From Photobacterium frigidiphilum (lineage in GTDB: Bacteria; Pseudomonadota; Gammaproteobacteria; Enterobacterales; Vibrionaceae), in contig NZ_PYMJ01000025.1 of assembly GCF_003025615.1 (NCBI RefSeq), positions 30,916-94,915 of the forward strand: DNA of 64,000 nucleotides, written 5' to 3'. Positions 1 through 8,153 of the stretch are shown in pieces. The stretch's first letter is position 1; each line of letters begins with the position of its first letter. Below the pieces are notes generated by a model that worked only from the letters and a program-made list of their open reading frames with translations, did not search any database and was not told the DNA's origin. The translations under genes and the position numbers were made by a program.

Positions 1-686
1 GTATCAAGAATATCTAAACCAGCTTCTACCGCTTTTACTGCAGTTGCTGCAGACAATCCCGTTGTTGCATGGCAATGAAGGGCAAGCGGTACATCACATG
101 ATGCTTTAATGCGTTTAACTAACTCTTCTGCTTCATAAGGCTTAAGCAGACCAGACATGTCTTTAATACAAATAGAATGACAACCAAGATCTTCTAAGCG
201 CTTAGCTAAATCAGTCCATGTATCTAAATTGTGCACAGGGCTTGTTGTGTATGAAATAGTACCTTGAGCATGAGCACCAACATCGATTGTTGATTTCACT
301 GCTTTTTCAAAGTTACGTACATCATTCATTGCATCAAAAATACGGAATACATCCATACCATTTGCATGGGCACGTTCAACAAACTTCTCGACCACGTCAT
401 CGCCATAGTGACGATACCCCAATAGATTTTGCCCACGTAGCAACATTTGCATTGGTGTTTTAGGCATCGCTTGTTTTAAAGCCCGTAAGCGTTCCCATGG
501 GTCTTCACCCAAAAATCGAATGCATGAATCAAATGTTGCTCCCCCCCATGTTTCAAGGGACCAATACCCCACGTTGTCTAACTGCTCTGCGATTGGCAGC
601 ATATCTTCAATACGCATGCGGGTGGCAAACAGTGACTGGTGTGCATCACGTAATACAACGTCAGTGATAGCTAAAGGCTTAGACAT
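1..686 (-). CDS. oadA: Oxaloacetate decarboxylase alpha subunit, N-terminal part (runs off the left edge)
   Basis: Carboxyltransferase subunit of the membrane sodium pump that decarboxylates oxaloacetate to pyruvate and passes CO2 to a biotin arm. About 228 N-terminal residues are visible. They start MSKPLAITDVVLRDAHQSL, the opening of the TIM-barrel carboxyltransferase domain with its metal-binding aspartate. A second metal motif, LHCHATTG, lies near residue 207. The biotin domain would be beyond the window. The ATG has an AAGGAG ribosome site 9 bases upstream. It lies 43 bases after oadG, so the order is oadG-oadA, with oadB expected further left. Pyruvate carboxylase subunit B shares this domain, but the adjacent oadG settles the assignment. 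Confidence 0.95.
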   Translation of the reverse strand, partial: MSKPLAITDVVLRDAHQSLFATRMRIEDMLPIAEQLDNVGYWSLETWGGATFDSCIRFLGEDPWERLRALKQAMPKTPMQMLLRGQNLLGYRHYGDDVVEKFVERAHANGMDVFRIFDAMNDVRNFEKAVKSTIDVGAHAQGTISYTTSPVHNLDTWTDLAKRLEDLGCHSICIKDMSGLLKPYEAEELVKRIKASCDVPLALHCHATTGLSAATAVKAVEAGLDILD

Positions 687-729
687 GATCAAAAACTCCT
701 TGTAAGTGTAATTAGCCTATAAATCATTT

Positions 730-978
730 TTAGGCATTACGTTGACGATACAGATGTACCGCGGCAGATATTGCTGCCACAACGTCAGGTTGAACCCCTG
801 CGTGATTTGACTCAACATTTGTCATAGGCTTTGGAATTGATACTGCATCTGCAGGTGCCAGTTTTGACAAAAGTTGAACTAAATAGATTAAGGCGCTCAG
901 AAATCCAAAAACCACAAACATGCCAGTTAACATTATTGTTGCTGCTTCCTGTAGCAAACTTCCTAAATCAGCCATCAT
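730..978 (-). CDS. oadG: Oxaloacetate decarboxylase gamma subunit
   Basis: Small membrane subunit (82 aa) that holds the alpha and beta subunits of the oxaloacetate decarboxylase sodium pump together and helps bind zinc. It has one N-terminal transmembrane helix (about residues 15-37) and a Pro/Ala-containing hydrophilic linker. The tail reads AAISAAVHLYRQRN, typical of OadG C-termini, which contact OadA. It is the first gene of the operon, followed by oadA. Two adjacent ATG codons are possible starts behind AAAGGAATC; the first is used here. Length is normal for the family. Confidence 0.93.
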   Translation of the reverse strand: MMADLGSLLQEAATIMLTGMFVVFGFLSALIYLVQLLSKLAPADAVSIPKPMTNVESNHAGVQPDVVAAISAAVHLYRQRNA

Positions 979-1015
979 AGATTCCTTTCATTATTTTGTG
1001 ACTGGTGCGTTAAGG

Positions 1016-1043
1016 ATTATCACGACATGGAAAAATAAGTCAA
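1016..1043 (-). promoter_or_regulatory. Probable sigma70 promoter of the oad operon
   Basis: On the minus strand TTGACT and GATAAT are separated by 16 bases, 5 of 6 matches to consensus in each box. The -10 box ends about 38 bases before the oadG start, leaving a short leader. No experimental start site is known to me. Confidence 0.6.
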
Positions 1044-1532
1044 ATTTATTAACAATATCACTTCATATAGTTGAAGATTGTACTCACTTTTACCTATCCA
1101 ATAAGAAAATAGTGATAAAACAGCCTATTTCTCATAAATCGTAGAAAAATAAGTCACTAACAGTGCCCACTATCATTAAATAAATCAACAACAAGCTATA
1201 TAAAACAACATATAAAACGCCACAACTTACGCTTACGTTAACGTAATGATAATGGAATAAATTGGATTTTTTACATTGGAAATAATGTTAAATCAAACAA
1301 TTACAAATAACAGATAAAGAGTGCTATTGCATTCACAAAACTTATTGTTATTTAATATAACAAAATCAATTTGACGACCTTTTATTGGCTCGACTCCAAC
1401 GGATAATTAAATAAAGTACCCAGTAAAATATCATGGTAAAACAAGGCTAAAAGTAACGCTTAAAGATACGTATTAAAAATGCAGTGTTATAAAGGTAGGT
1501 GGTATTGGAGATAGAATATCAAAATTTAGATA
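1044..1532. other. AT-rich non-coding stretch upstream of the oad operon, with a 14-bp palindrome
   Basis: About 490 bases between the oad promoter and the tRNA terminator. No convincing gene is present; the short open frames here lack ribosome sites and recognisable protein. The one distinct element is a perfect 14-base palindrome at 1233-1246, TTACGTTAACGTAA, which could be an operator. Confidence 0.6.
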
Positions 1533-1561
1533 CAAAAAAGCCCAGCCGAAGCTGAGCTTTA
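1533..1561 (-). terminator. Rho-independent terminator of the tRNA operon
   Basis: On the minus strand an 8-bp stem closes a UUCG tetraloop and is followed by six T. It lies just past the 3' end of the last tRNA gene, so it ends the whole Arg/Ser array. Confidence 0.9.
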
Positions 1562-1566
1562 AATGA

Positions 1567-1643
1567 TGGTGCACGCGGGAGGATTCGAACCTCCGACCGC
1601 CTGGTTCGTAGCCAAGTACTCTATCCAGCTGAGCTACGCGTGC
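1567..1643 (-). tRNA. tRNA-Arg (ACG), array position 14 (last)
   Basis: A 77-nt cloverleaf with CCA encoded. The acceptor GCACGCG pairs with CGCGTGC, and the anticodon loop CTACGAA gives anticodon ACG (A34 read as inosine, decoding CGU/CGC/CGA). The T loop is GTTCGAATC. The sequence matches the other ten Arg copies; this one sits directly before the terminator. Confidence 0.97.
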
Positions 1644-1700
1644 ACTAATTCTGTTTTAGCACAACGACAATCACGAAATACTGTCATTGCTTTTAAATGA

Positions 1701-1777
1701 TGGTGCACGCGGGAGGATTCGAACCTCCGACCGCCTGGTTCGTAGCCAAGTACTCTATCCAGCTGAGCTACGCGTGC
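1701..1777 (-). tRNA. tRNA-Arg (ACG), array position 13
   Basis: Same 77-nt sequence as the other Arg copies, with anticodon ACG and encoded CCA. The 57-base spacer to the next copy carries the conserved array spacer motif. Confidence 0.97.
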
Positions 1778-1831
1778 ACTAATTCTGTTTTACAACGACA
1801 ATCACGAAATACTGTCACTGCTTTTAAATGA

Positions 1832-1908
1832 TGGTGCACGCGGGAGGATTCGAACCTCCGACCGCCTGGTTCGTAGCCAAGTACTCTATCCAGCTGAGCT
1901 ACGCGTGC
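1832..1908 (-). tRNA. tRNA-Arg (ACG), array position 12
   Basis: Same 77-nt tRNA-Arg sequence with encoded CCA. The following spacer is 54 bases, three shorter than the usual 57. Confidence 0.97.
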
Positions 1909-1965
1909 ACTAATTCTGTTTTACCACAACGACAATTACGAAATACTGTCATTGCTTTTAAATGA

Positions 1966-2042
1966 TGGTGCACGCGGGAGGATTCGAACCTCCGACCGCC
2001 TGGTTCGTAGCCAAGTACTCTATCCAGCTGAGCTACGCGTGC
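1966..2042 (-). tRNA. tRNA-Arg (ACG), array position 11
   Basis: Same 77-nt tRNA-Arg sequence with encoded CCA, 134 bases from its neighbour at 2100. Confidence 0.97.
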
Positions 2043-2099
2043 ACTAATTCTGTTTTACTACAAAGACAATCACGAAACATTGTCACTGCGTTTAAATGA

Positions 2100-2176
2100 T
2101 GGTGCACGCGGGAGGATTCGAACCTCCGACCGCCTGGTTCGTAGCCAAGTACTCTATCCAGCTGAGCTACGCGTGC
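2100..2176 (-). tRNA. tRNA-Arg (ACG), array position 10
   Basis: Same 77-nt tRNA-Arg sequence with encoded CCA, in the run of six consecutive Arg genes at 1567-2310. Confidence 0.97.
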
Positions 2177-2233
2177 ACTAATTCTGTTTTACTACAATGA
2201 CAATCACGAAATACTGTCATTGCGTTTAAATGA

Positions 2234-2310
2234 TGGTGCACGCGGGAGGATTCGAACCTCCGACCGCCTGGTTCGTAGCCAAGTACTCTATCCAGCTGAG
2301 CTACGCGTGC
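2234..2310 (-). tRNA. tRNA-Arg (ACG), array position 9
   Basis: Same 77-nt tRNA-Arg sequence with encoded CCA. It is the first Arg copy after the tRNA-Ser at 2400, across an 89-base spacer that is repeated at 2849-2938. Confidence 0.97.
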
Positions 2311-2399
2311 ACTGATGTTGCTTTACTTATCTTCCTGCTAAGAAAGATACTTATTAAAACGAGTCGCTACTAAGTAGCACACTAGCGTTAACGAAAGAA

Positions 2400-2491
2400 T
2401 GGCGGTGAAGGAGGGATTCGAACCCTCGATACGGGATAAACCATATACTCCCTTAGCAGGGGAGCGCCTTCAGCCTCTCGGCCACCTCACC
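2400..2491 (-). tRNA. tRNA-Ser (GCT), array position 8
   Basis: A 92-nt tRNA with encoded GCCA end and a long variable arm, as expected for serine. The anticodon loop CTGCTAA gives GCT, which decodes AGC/AGU. The acceptor GGTGAGG pairs with CTTCACC (one G-T pair). It matches the copies at 2939 and 3289. Confidence 0.97.
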
Positions 2492-2503
2492 ACACGAATT
2501 AGA

Positions 2504-2580
2504 TGGTGCACGCGGGAGGATTCGAACCTCCGACCGCCTGGTTCGTAGCCAAGTACTCTATCCAGCTGAGCTACGCGTGC
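2504..2580 (-). tRNA. tRNA-Arg (ACG), array position 7
   Basis: Same 77-nt tRNA-Arg sequence with encoded CCA. Only 12 bases separate it from the tRNA-Ser at 2400, so the two are almost certainly cut from one precursor. Confidence 0.97.
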
Positions 2581-2637
2581 ACTAATTTTGTTTTACTACA
2601 AAGACAATCATGAAACATTGTCACTGCGTTTAAATGA

Positions 2638-2714
2638 TGGTGCACGCGGGAGGATTCGAACCTCCGACCGCCTGGTTCGTAGCCAAGTACTCTATCCAGC
2701 TGAGCTACGCGTGC
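2638..2714 (-). tRNA. tRNA-Arg (ACG), array position 6
   Basis: Same 77-nt tRNA-Arg sequence with encoded CCA, middle member of a three-Arg run. Confidence 0.97.
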
Positions 2715-2771
2715 ACTAATTCTGCTTTACTACAAAGACAATCACGAAACATTGTCATTGCGTTTAAATGA

Positions 2772-2848
2772 TGGTGCACGCGGGAGGATTCGAACCTCCG
2801 ACCGCCTGGTTCGTAGCCAAGTACTCTATCCAGCTGAGCTACGCGTGC
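2772..2848 (-). tRNA. tRNA-Arg (ACG), array position 5
   Basis: Same 77-nt tRNA-Arg sequence with encoded CCA, first Arg after the tRNA-Ser at 2939. Confidence 0.97.
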
Positions 2849-2938
2849 ACTGATGTTGCTTTACTTATCTTCCGGCTAAGAAAGATACTTATTAAAACGA
2901 GTCGACTACTAAGTAGTACACTAGCGTTAACGAAAGAA

Positions 2939-3030
2939 TGGCGGTGAAGGAGGGATTCGAACCCTCGATACGGGATAAACCATATACTCCCTTAGCAGGG
3001 GAGCGCCTTCAGCCTCTCGGCCACCTCACC
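2939..3030 (-). tRNA. tRNA-Ser (GCT), array position 4
   Basis: A 92-nt tRNA-Ser with anticodon GCT, long variable arm and encoded CCA. Its flanks closely match those of the Ser gene at 2400, pointing to a segmental duplication. Confidence 0.97.
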
Positions 3031-3042
3031 ACACGAATTAGA

Positions 3043-3119
3043 TGGTGCACGCGGGAGGATTCGAACCTCCGACCGCCTGGTTCGTAGCCAAGTACTCTAT
3101 CCAGCTGAGCTACGCGTGC
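3043..3119 (-). tRNA. tRNA-Arg (ACG), array position 3
   Basis: Same 77-nt tRNA-Arg sequence with encoded CCA, 12 bases from the tRNA-Ser at 2939. Confidence 0.97.
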
Positions 3120-3173
3120 ACTAATTCTGTTTTACTACAACGACAACTGAAGAATGTCATTGCTTATAAATAA

Positions 3174-3250
3174 TGGTGCACGCGGGAGGATTCGAACCTC
3201 CGACCGCCTGGTTCGTAGCCAAGTACTCTATCCAGCTGAGCTACGCGTGC
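3174..3250 (-). tRNA. tRNA-Arg (ACG), array position 2
   Basis: Same 77-nt tRNA-Arg sequence with encoded CCA, following the first tRNA-Ser of the array. Confidence 0.97.
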
Positions 3251-3288
3251 ACTGATGTTGCTTTTCCACAATGCCATTAAAAAGATAA

Positions 3289-3380
3289 TGGCGGTGAAGG
3301 AGGGATTCGAACCCTCGATACGGGATAAACCATATACTCCCTTAGCAGGGGAGCGCCTTCAGCCTCTCGGCCACCTCACC
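3289..3380 (-). tRNA. tRNA-Ser (GCT), array position 1 (first transcribed)
   Basis: A 92-nt tRNA-Ser with anticodon GCT and encoded CCA. It is promoter-proximal, with a -10 box about 15 bases upstream. The upstream side is not repeated elsewhere, as expected for the ancestral start of the operon. Confidence 0.97.
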
Positions 3381-3395
3381 GTGTTTCGGGGGCTC

Positions 3396-3423
3396 ATATT
3401 ACTGCCAGCCAAAAATAAGTCAA
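3396..3423 (-). promoter_or_regulatory. Strong sigma70 promoter of the tRNA array with GC-rich discriminator
   Basis: On the minus strand TTGACT and TAATAT are 16 bases apart, followed by GAGCCCCCG just before the first tRNA. A GC-rich discriminator is typical of stable-RNA promoters inhibited by ppGpp and DksA; that regulation is inferred. relA is in the same window. Confidence 0.75.
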
Positions 3424-3572
3424 ACACTTTATTGCCAAAAAACAGCAATCGCAGCACGCATGCACATTTAATAGCCAACAAGGCAACTAAACCAACGTAA
3501 CTATCGAAATGTTTGGCATATTTCCGTCAAAGCTAACAAAAATATAATTTGTATCTAGATCAAGCTTGAGAC

Positions 3573-3600
3573 AAAAAAGGCCAGCATAATATAGCCGACC
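3573..3600 (-). terminator. Rho-independent terminator after csrA
   Basis: On the minus strand GGTCGGC and GCTGGCC form a 7-bp stem (two G-T pairs) followed by six T, 8 bases after the csrA stop. Confidence 0.8.
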
Positions 3601-3608
3601 TATTTGAA

Positions 3609-3806
3609 TTAGAAGTTACCAGTACCTTGAGTTCCGTTTTCTTTTTCTGCTTGAATTCGCATGTAGATTTCTTCACGGTGAACAGATACTTCTTTAGGTG
3701 CGTTAACACCAATGCGAACTTGGTTACCCTTAACACCAAGTACAGTAACTGTTACTTCATCACCAATCATTAGCGTTTCACCAACGCGACGAGTCAAAAT
3801 TAGCAT
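3609..3806 (-). CDS. csrA: Carbon storage regulator CsrA (RsmA)
   Basis: Homodimeric RNA-binding protein (65 aa) that binds GGA motifs in leaders to block translation or change stability of mRNAs for glycogen, motility and virulence. The whole protein is the CsrA fold. It has the conserved opening MLILTRRVGE and the RNA-contact residues L4 and R44 (in VHREEIY). The tail after residue 53 is variable. The start has a strong AAGGAG site. In relatives CsrA activity is titrated by CsrB/C RNAs under BarA/UvrY; barA is at 26966 here. The lysC-csrA-tRNA-Ser order is common in gammaproteobacteria. Confidence 0.98.
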   Translation of the reverse strand: MLILTRRVGETLMIGDEVTVTVLGVKGNQVRIGVNAPKEVSVHREEIYMRIQAEKENGTQGTGNF

Positions 3807-3891
3807 TCGTGTGCTCCTTGAGTTATCTCAGTTTTATAAGAATTAATAGTTATTATCCAACAAAATTTACGATAGCGTAAATGGTCTCAGC

Positions 3892-5070
3892 TCAATAAAT
3901 AGCGAGAAGTGGTGGATTATCCAGCCTTTGCTGGTCTACCACAAACCTTTTGTGGATGATATCAACAGCCAACTTATGATTATCTTTATCTATCAAAAAA
4001 GAAAGACAATCGGTTTGTTGCTGTTTATTGTGCACAATAATGCCAGCTTCTGATAAGAATACACGAATTTCATCCGCATACTCCAATATATCATTCCCTA
4101 TCATAGATAGAGTCGAAACATCACCAATATGGCGCATTTTTTCATCTAACACTAGCCTAAGCCGTGCTAAATCGTCATTTGAAGCAACAATTTGTGTGGA
4201 ATCTGCTTTTGCAGTCACACTCCAAACGTCTACCCCAAATAAACTTAATTGTCTTTGCAGTTCTTCTTTCGAGAGCTCAACATCTAACAATACCTGGTTA
4301 CCTAAAATGGCAATACCAACAATAGAAGATGTTGACGCTATATCAAAAGTTACAAGTGTGCCCGCCCCTTCATCAAACGACGAAAGTACCCGTAAAGGAA
4401 CATTGTGCTGAAGAGCATACTCAACTGACTGTAACTGTAGCACTTTAGCACCTTTACCCGCCATTGTTCTCATATGTTCAAAATGAACCACATCTAAACG
4501 TTTGGCATCAGGCACTAAACGAGGGTCTGTCGAATAGACCCCGTCTACATCTGTAAATATTTGGCATTCAGTTGCATTCAAAGCGCTCGCAATCGCAACG
4601 GCGGTCATATCTGAACCGCCTCGCCCTAAGGTCGTGATATTGTTATCACTATCACGCCCTTGAAAGCCTGCCACAACAACAACGTTACCTTGTTCAAGTA
4701 ACGTTGTTAAACGCTTTGTCTCAACGTCTGTGATACTGGCATTATTAAATACATTATCCGTTCGAATAGTCACTTGATCAGCAGTTAAGGATTGCGCCTT
4801 AATGCCTCGCCTATTCAAAGCCATCGCAAGTAAAGCAATAGACACTTGCTCACCCGCTGATAATAAGACATCCAACTCTCTCGCCGTTGGAATCTCATCA
4901 ATTTGTTTTGCCAACCCTAACAAGCGATTTGTCTCACCGGCCATGGCTGACAATACAACAACTATCTGATGACCTTGCTGATATGTTTTCATTACACGAT
5001 CAGCTACAGCTTCAATTCGGTCAATACTACCTACCGACGTACCACCAAACTTCTGCACTAATAATGTCAC
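3892..5070 (-). CDS. lysC: Aspartate kinase, monofunctional
   Basis: Phosphorylates L-aspartate, the first step towards lysine, threonine, methionine and diaminopimelate. At 392 aa it has the amino-acid kinase domain first (KFGGTS at residues 7-12, then VVVLSAMAG and GRGGSDMTA) and two C-terminal ACT regions from about residue 260 for allosteric control. There is no homoserine dehydrogenase domain, so it is not ThrA or MetL. It sits between alaS and csrA, as in Vibrio. The gap to alaS is only 16 bases, suggesting co-transcription. Which end-product inhibits it cannot be read from the sequence. Confidence 0.93.
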   Translation of the reverse strand: MTLLVQKFGGTSVGSIDRIEAVADRVMKTYQQGHQIVVVLSAMAGETNRLLGLAKQIDEIPTARELDVLLSAGEQVSIALLAMALNRRGIKAQSLTADQVTIRTDNVFNNASITDVETKRLTTLLEQGNVVVVAGFQGRDSDNNITTLGRGGSDMTAVAIASALNATECQIFTDVDGVYSTDPRLVPDAKRLDVVHFEHMRTMAGKGAKVLQLQSVEYALQHNVPLRVLSSFDEGAGTLVTFDIASTSSIVGIAILGNQVLLDVELSKEELQRQLSLFGVDVWSVTAKADSTQIVASNDDLARLRLVLDEKMRHIGDVSTLSMIGNDILEYADEIRVFLSEAGIIVHNKQQQTDCLSFLIDKDNHKLAVDIIHKRFVVDQQRLDNPPLLAIY

Positions 5071-5086
5071 TTCACCTCTCCAATAT

Positions 5087-7708
5087 TTACAGTTTTTCAG
5101 TTAACCAAGGAGTAACTGATTCAAGAGCCGCTGGTAATGCAGCGGCATCGGTGCCGCCAGCTTGAGCCATGTCAGGACGACCGCCACCTTTACCACCAAC
5201 TTGCTGAGCAACCATGTTAACAAGCTCACCCGCTTTTACTTTGCCAGTGAGATCTTTCGTTACACCAACGATCAAGCCAACTTTATCGCCACTCACGTTA
5301 CCAAGCACGACGATACCGCTGCCTAACTTATTCTTTATTTCATCGAGCATGCCACGCAGTGCTTTATTGTCAGCGCCATCAAGCTGAGTTATCAATACTT
5401 TCACACCATTGATTTCTTTCGCTTGATCAAGCAAACCAGCACTTTCTTGTGCGGCAAGCTTATCTTGAAGCTGCTGAATATCTTTTTCTAATTGCTTGCT
5501 GTGTGCCAGTAACGCACTCACTTTTGTCGCAACAGAAGCAGCATCAGATTTAACAATACTTGCCGTTTCAGATAGCAATGCTTCTTGTGCATGTAATGCA
5601 TCAATAGCCGCAGCACCCGTTACCGCTTCAATACGACGAATACCTGCTGCAATACCACCTTCAGAGGTGATTTTAAACAAACCAATATCACCAGTATTTT
5701 TCGCGTGAATACCACCACATAGCTCAGTTGAAAACTCACCCATGCTAAGTACGCGTACTTCATCATCGTATTTTTCGCCAAACAGTGCCATTGCACCTTT
5801 TTGCTTAGCAGATTCAATATCCATAATATTGGTATCGATATTGTGGTTTAAACGAATTTGTTCATTAACAACACGTTCGATTTCACGCAATTGCTCAGGC
5901 TTAACGGCTTCAAGGTTAGAGAAGTCAAAACGCAGTGCGTCAGGCTTCACTAATGAGCCTTTCTGAGCAACGTGCTCACCAAGCAAGTTACGCAATGCAG
6001 AGTGCAATAAGTGTGTTGCTGAGTGGTTCAATGTAATCGCCGTGCGACGGGCTACATCAACTTGAGCTTCAAGTTTATCGCCAACGTTAAGAGCACCTTG
6101 TACTAGTGACCCTTGATGACCGATTGCAGCGCCGAACTTTTGCGTATCAGACACATTAAACACTGTATTTTCTGCTGTTAGAACACCAGCATCACCACAC
6201 TGACCGCCAGACTCTGCATAGAACGGCGTGTTATCAAGGATGATTAATGCATCTTCACCTGCAAGAATGCTATCAACCGCTTCACCATCACGGTAAAGCG
6301 CAATAATGCTGCTTTGTGCTGCTGTGCCTGTGTAGCCACAAAATTCAGTACTCGCGTCTACTTTGATTGATTCATTGTAATCAACACCAAATTTACCCGC
6401 TTCGCGCGCACGTTGACGTTGTGCTTCCATTGCATTGTTGAAGCCTTCTTCATCAATGGTGAAATCACGCTCACGTGCAACATCGTTGGTTAAATCTGCT
6501 GGGAAACCGTATGTGTCATACAGTTTAAATACCGTTTCGCCATCAAGCTCTTTGCCGCTTAAGTTATCTAAAGCGTCATTCAAGATTGTCAAACCACGGT
6601 CAAGTGTACGACCAAAATTGTCTTCTTCAATCTTCAATACTTTTTCAACAAGCGCTTGTTGTTTCTTCAGCTCATCACCAGCAGTGCCCATGATTTCAGC
6701 TAAAGGACCCGCTAGCTTGTAGAAGAACGCACCGCTTGCGCCTAATTTATTACCGTGGCGCACTGCACGACGAATAATACGGCGAAGCACATAACCACGA
6801 CCTTCGTTTGAAGGCATTACACCATCAACGATCAAGAATGCACATGAACGGATATGGTCAGCCACAACGCGTAATGATTGATTAGACAAATCTTCGTAAC
6901 CAATCACTTCTGCAGACTTTTTAATTAATGTCTGGAAGATATCAATTTCATAGTTAGAGTGAACGCCTTGCATAATTGCAGCAATACGTTCAATACCCAT
7001 GCCTGTATCAACAGAAGGCTTAGGTAACGGCTCCATTGTACCGTCAGCTTGACGGTTAAATTGCATGAATACGTTGTTCCAGATCTCGATGAAACGGTCA
7101 CCATCTTCTTCTGGTGTACCAGGACGACCGCCCCAAATGTGCTCACCGTGATCATAGAAAATTTCAGTACAAGGGCCACAAGGACCTGTGTCACCCATCT
7201 GCCAGAAGTTGTCTGACGCGTAAGGTGCACCCTTGTTGTCGCCGATGCGTACGATGCGATCGGCAGGGATACCCATTTCTTTATTCCAGATGTCGAATGC
7301 TTCGTCATCTGTTTCATAAATCGTTACCAATAGGCGATCTTGTGGTAATCCCAATACATCCGTTAAAAATTCCCAAGCATACTTAATCGCATCTTGCTTG
7401 AAATAATCACCGAAGCTGAAGTTACCCAGCATTTCAAAGAAAGTATGGTGACGGGCAGTAAAGCCAACATTTTCTAGATCATTGTGCTTACCACCGGCAC
7501 GTACACAGCGTTGAGCAGTTGTCGCTCGAGTGTAGCTGCGCTTTTCAATACCTAGAAAAGTATCTTTAAATTGGTTCATACCTGCATTGGTAAACAACAA
7601 CGTTGGGTCGTTGGCAGGTACAAGAGAAGAGCTCTCCACTATTTGGTGGCCTTTGCTCTCAAAAAACGCTAGAAACGCACGGCGAATCTCATCAGTGCTC
7701 ATGTACAT
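5087..7708 (-). CDS. alaS: Alanine-tRNA ligase
   Basis: Charges tRNA-Ala and clears mischarged Ser/Gly-tRNA-Ala. Domains in order: class II catalytic core (RHHTFFEMLGNFSFGDYF, GMGIERI), editing domain with zinc residues HSATHLLH and ELCGGIH, and a C-terminal oligomerisation/C-Ala domain ending in a glycine-rich stretch. The frame is open further upstream, but family alignment begins at MSTDEIRRAFL. AGGA lies 7 bases before the ATG at 7708 (MYMSTDE), which is chosen, giving 873 aa. In Vibrio relatives recX usually separates recA from alaS; it is absent here. Confidence 0.97.
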   Translation of the reverse strand: MYMSTDEIRRAFLAFFESKGHQIVESSSLVPANDPTLLFTNAGMNQFKDTFLGIEKRSYTRATTAQRCVRAGGKHNDLENVGFTARHHTFFEMLGNFSFGDYFKQDAIKYAWEFLTDVLGLPQDRLLVTIYETDDEAFDIWNKEMGIPADRIVRIGDNKGAPYASDNFWQMGDTGPCGPCTEIFYDHGEHIWGGRPGTPEEDGDRFIEIWNNVFMQFNRQADGTMEPLPKPSVDTGMGIERIAAIMQGVHSNYEIDIFQTLIKKSAEVIGYEDLSNQSLRVVADHIRSCAFLIVDGVMPSNEGRGYVLRRIIRRAVRHGNKLGASGAFFYKLAGPLAEIMGTAGDELKKQQALVEKVLKIEEDNFGRTLDRGLTILNDALDNLSGKELDGETVFKLYDTYGFPADLTNDVARERDFTIDEEGFNNAMEAQRQRAREAGKFGVDYNESIKVDASTEFCGYTGTAAQSSIIALYRDGEAVDSILAGEDALIILDNTPFYAESGGQCGDAGVLTAENTVFNVSDTQKFGAAIGHQGSLVQGALNVGDKLEAQVDVARRTAITLNHSATHLLHSALRNLLGEHVAQKGSLVKPDALRFDFSNLEAVKPEQLREIERVVNEQIRLNHNIDTNIMDIESAKQKGAMALFGEKYDDEVRVLSMGEFSTELCGGIHAKNTGDIGLFKITSEGGIAAGIRRIEAVTGAAAIDALHAQEALLSETASIVKSDAASVATKVSALLAHSKQLEKDIQQLQDKLAAQESAGLLDQAKEINGVKVLITQLDGADNKALRGMLDEIKNKLGSGIVVLGNVSGDKVGLIVGVTKDLTGKVKAGELVNMVAQQVGGKGGGRPDMAQAGGTDAAALPAALESVTPWLTEKL

Positions 7709-8052
7709 TGGGAAATCCTGAATAGATGCTTTATAGAAACCAGAATTATCGCCTTTAAGCGATAGTATCGGACTAAGATAAAATTTTTGGCGGTCATTGT
7801 AAAACAACCACTGTGGATACGGGAAATATTATGTTAAAAATTGGCGTAAATAATGACATCTTAACCGTTAAATATGCGGTTAATTACGGGAAGGAGGTTG
7901 TGTGACTGTTGTTAGACCCAATAGTTATAATTGATTTCAGGTTACCCATCATCACGAATATGCATACCAATCAACATCCCACTCTTCATCGCTGCTTATT
8001 TCGCTGATGTTTTATGGGGGCTATTCTTTGTCATATTAAATTCCATTAAACA
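7709..8052. other. Non-coding gap between alaS and the recA terminator; no recX
   Basis: About 340 bases with no recognisable gene. A run of codons open upstream of alaS is not conserved-looking and has no ribosome site. A RecX protein (about 150 aa) would not fit here and none of its features is seen. The stretch presumably holds the alaS promoter, which I could not pin down. Confidence 0.6.
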
Positions 8053-8088
8053 AAAAGCGGGCTTTGTATACGCTACAAAGCCCGCTTT
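8053..8088 (-). terminator. Rho-independent terminator after recA
   Basis: A 14-bp near-perfect stem (AAGCGGGCTTTGT and its complement) with a short loop, about 70 bases after the recA stop. T runs occur on both sides, so it could work in either direction. Confidence 0.85.
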
Positions 8089-8153
8089 CTTATTCATTTA
8101 TGAAAACTGTTCCAGAAGAGATATATCTTCATGTTACAGCTGCTTCAGCACTC

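Noticed and set aside
920..1144. 74-codon plus-strand open frame upstream of oadG
   Set aside because: It overlaps the oadG start and promoter on the other strand, and its translation shows no recognisable protein features.
1567..3380. Regular repeats with spacers that could look like a CRISPR array
   Set aside because: The repeats are 77-nt tRNA-Arg genes folding as cloverleaves with encoded CCA, and the spacers are similar to each other, not unique.
3255..3500. 81-codon plus-strand open frame
   Set aside because: It runs antisense through a tRNA-Ser gene and its promoter; no ribosome site and no domain.
6925..7317. 130-codon minus-strand frame inside alaS and similar internal frames
   Set aside because: Shadow frames of alaS; the alaS frame carries all conserved motifs.
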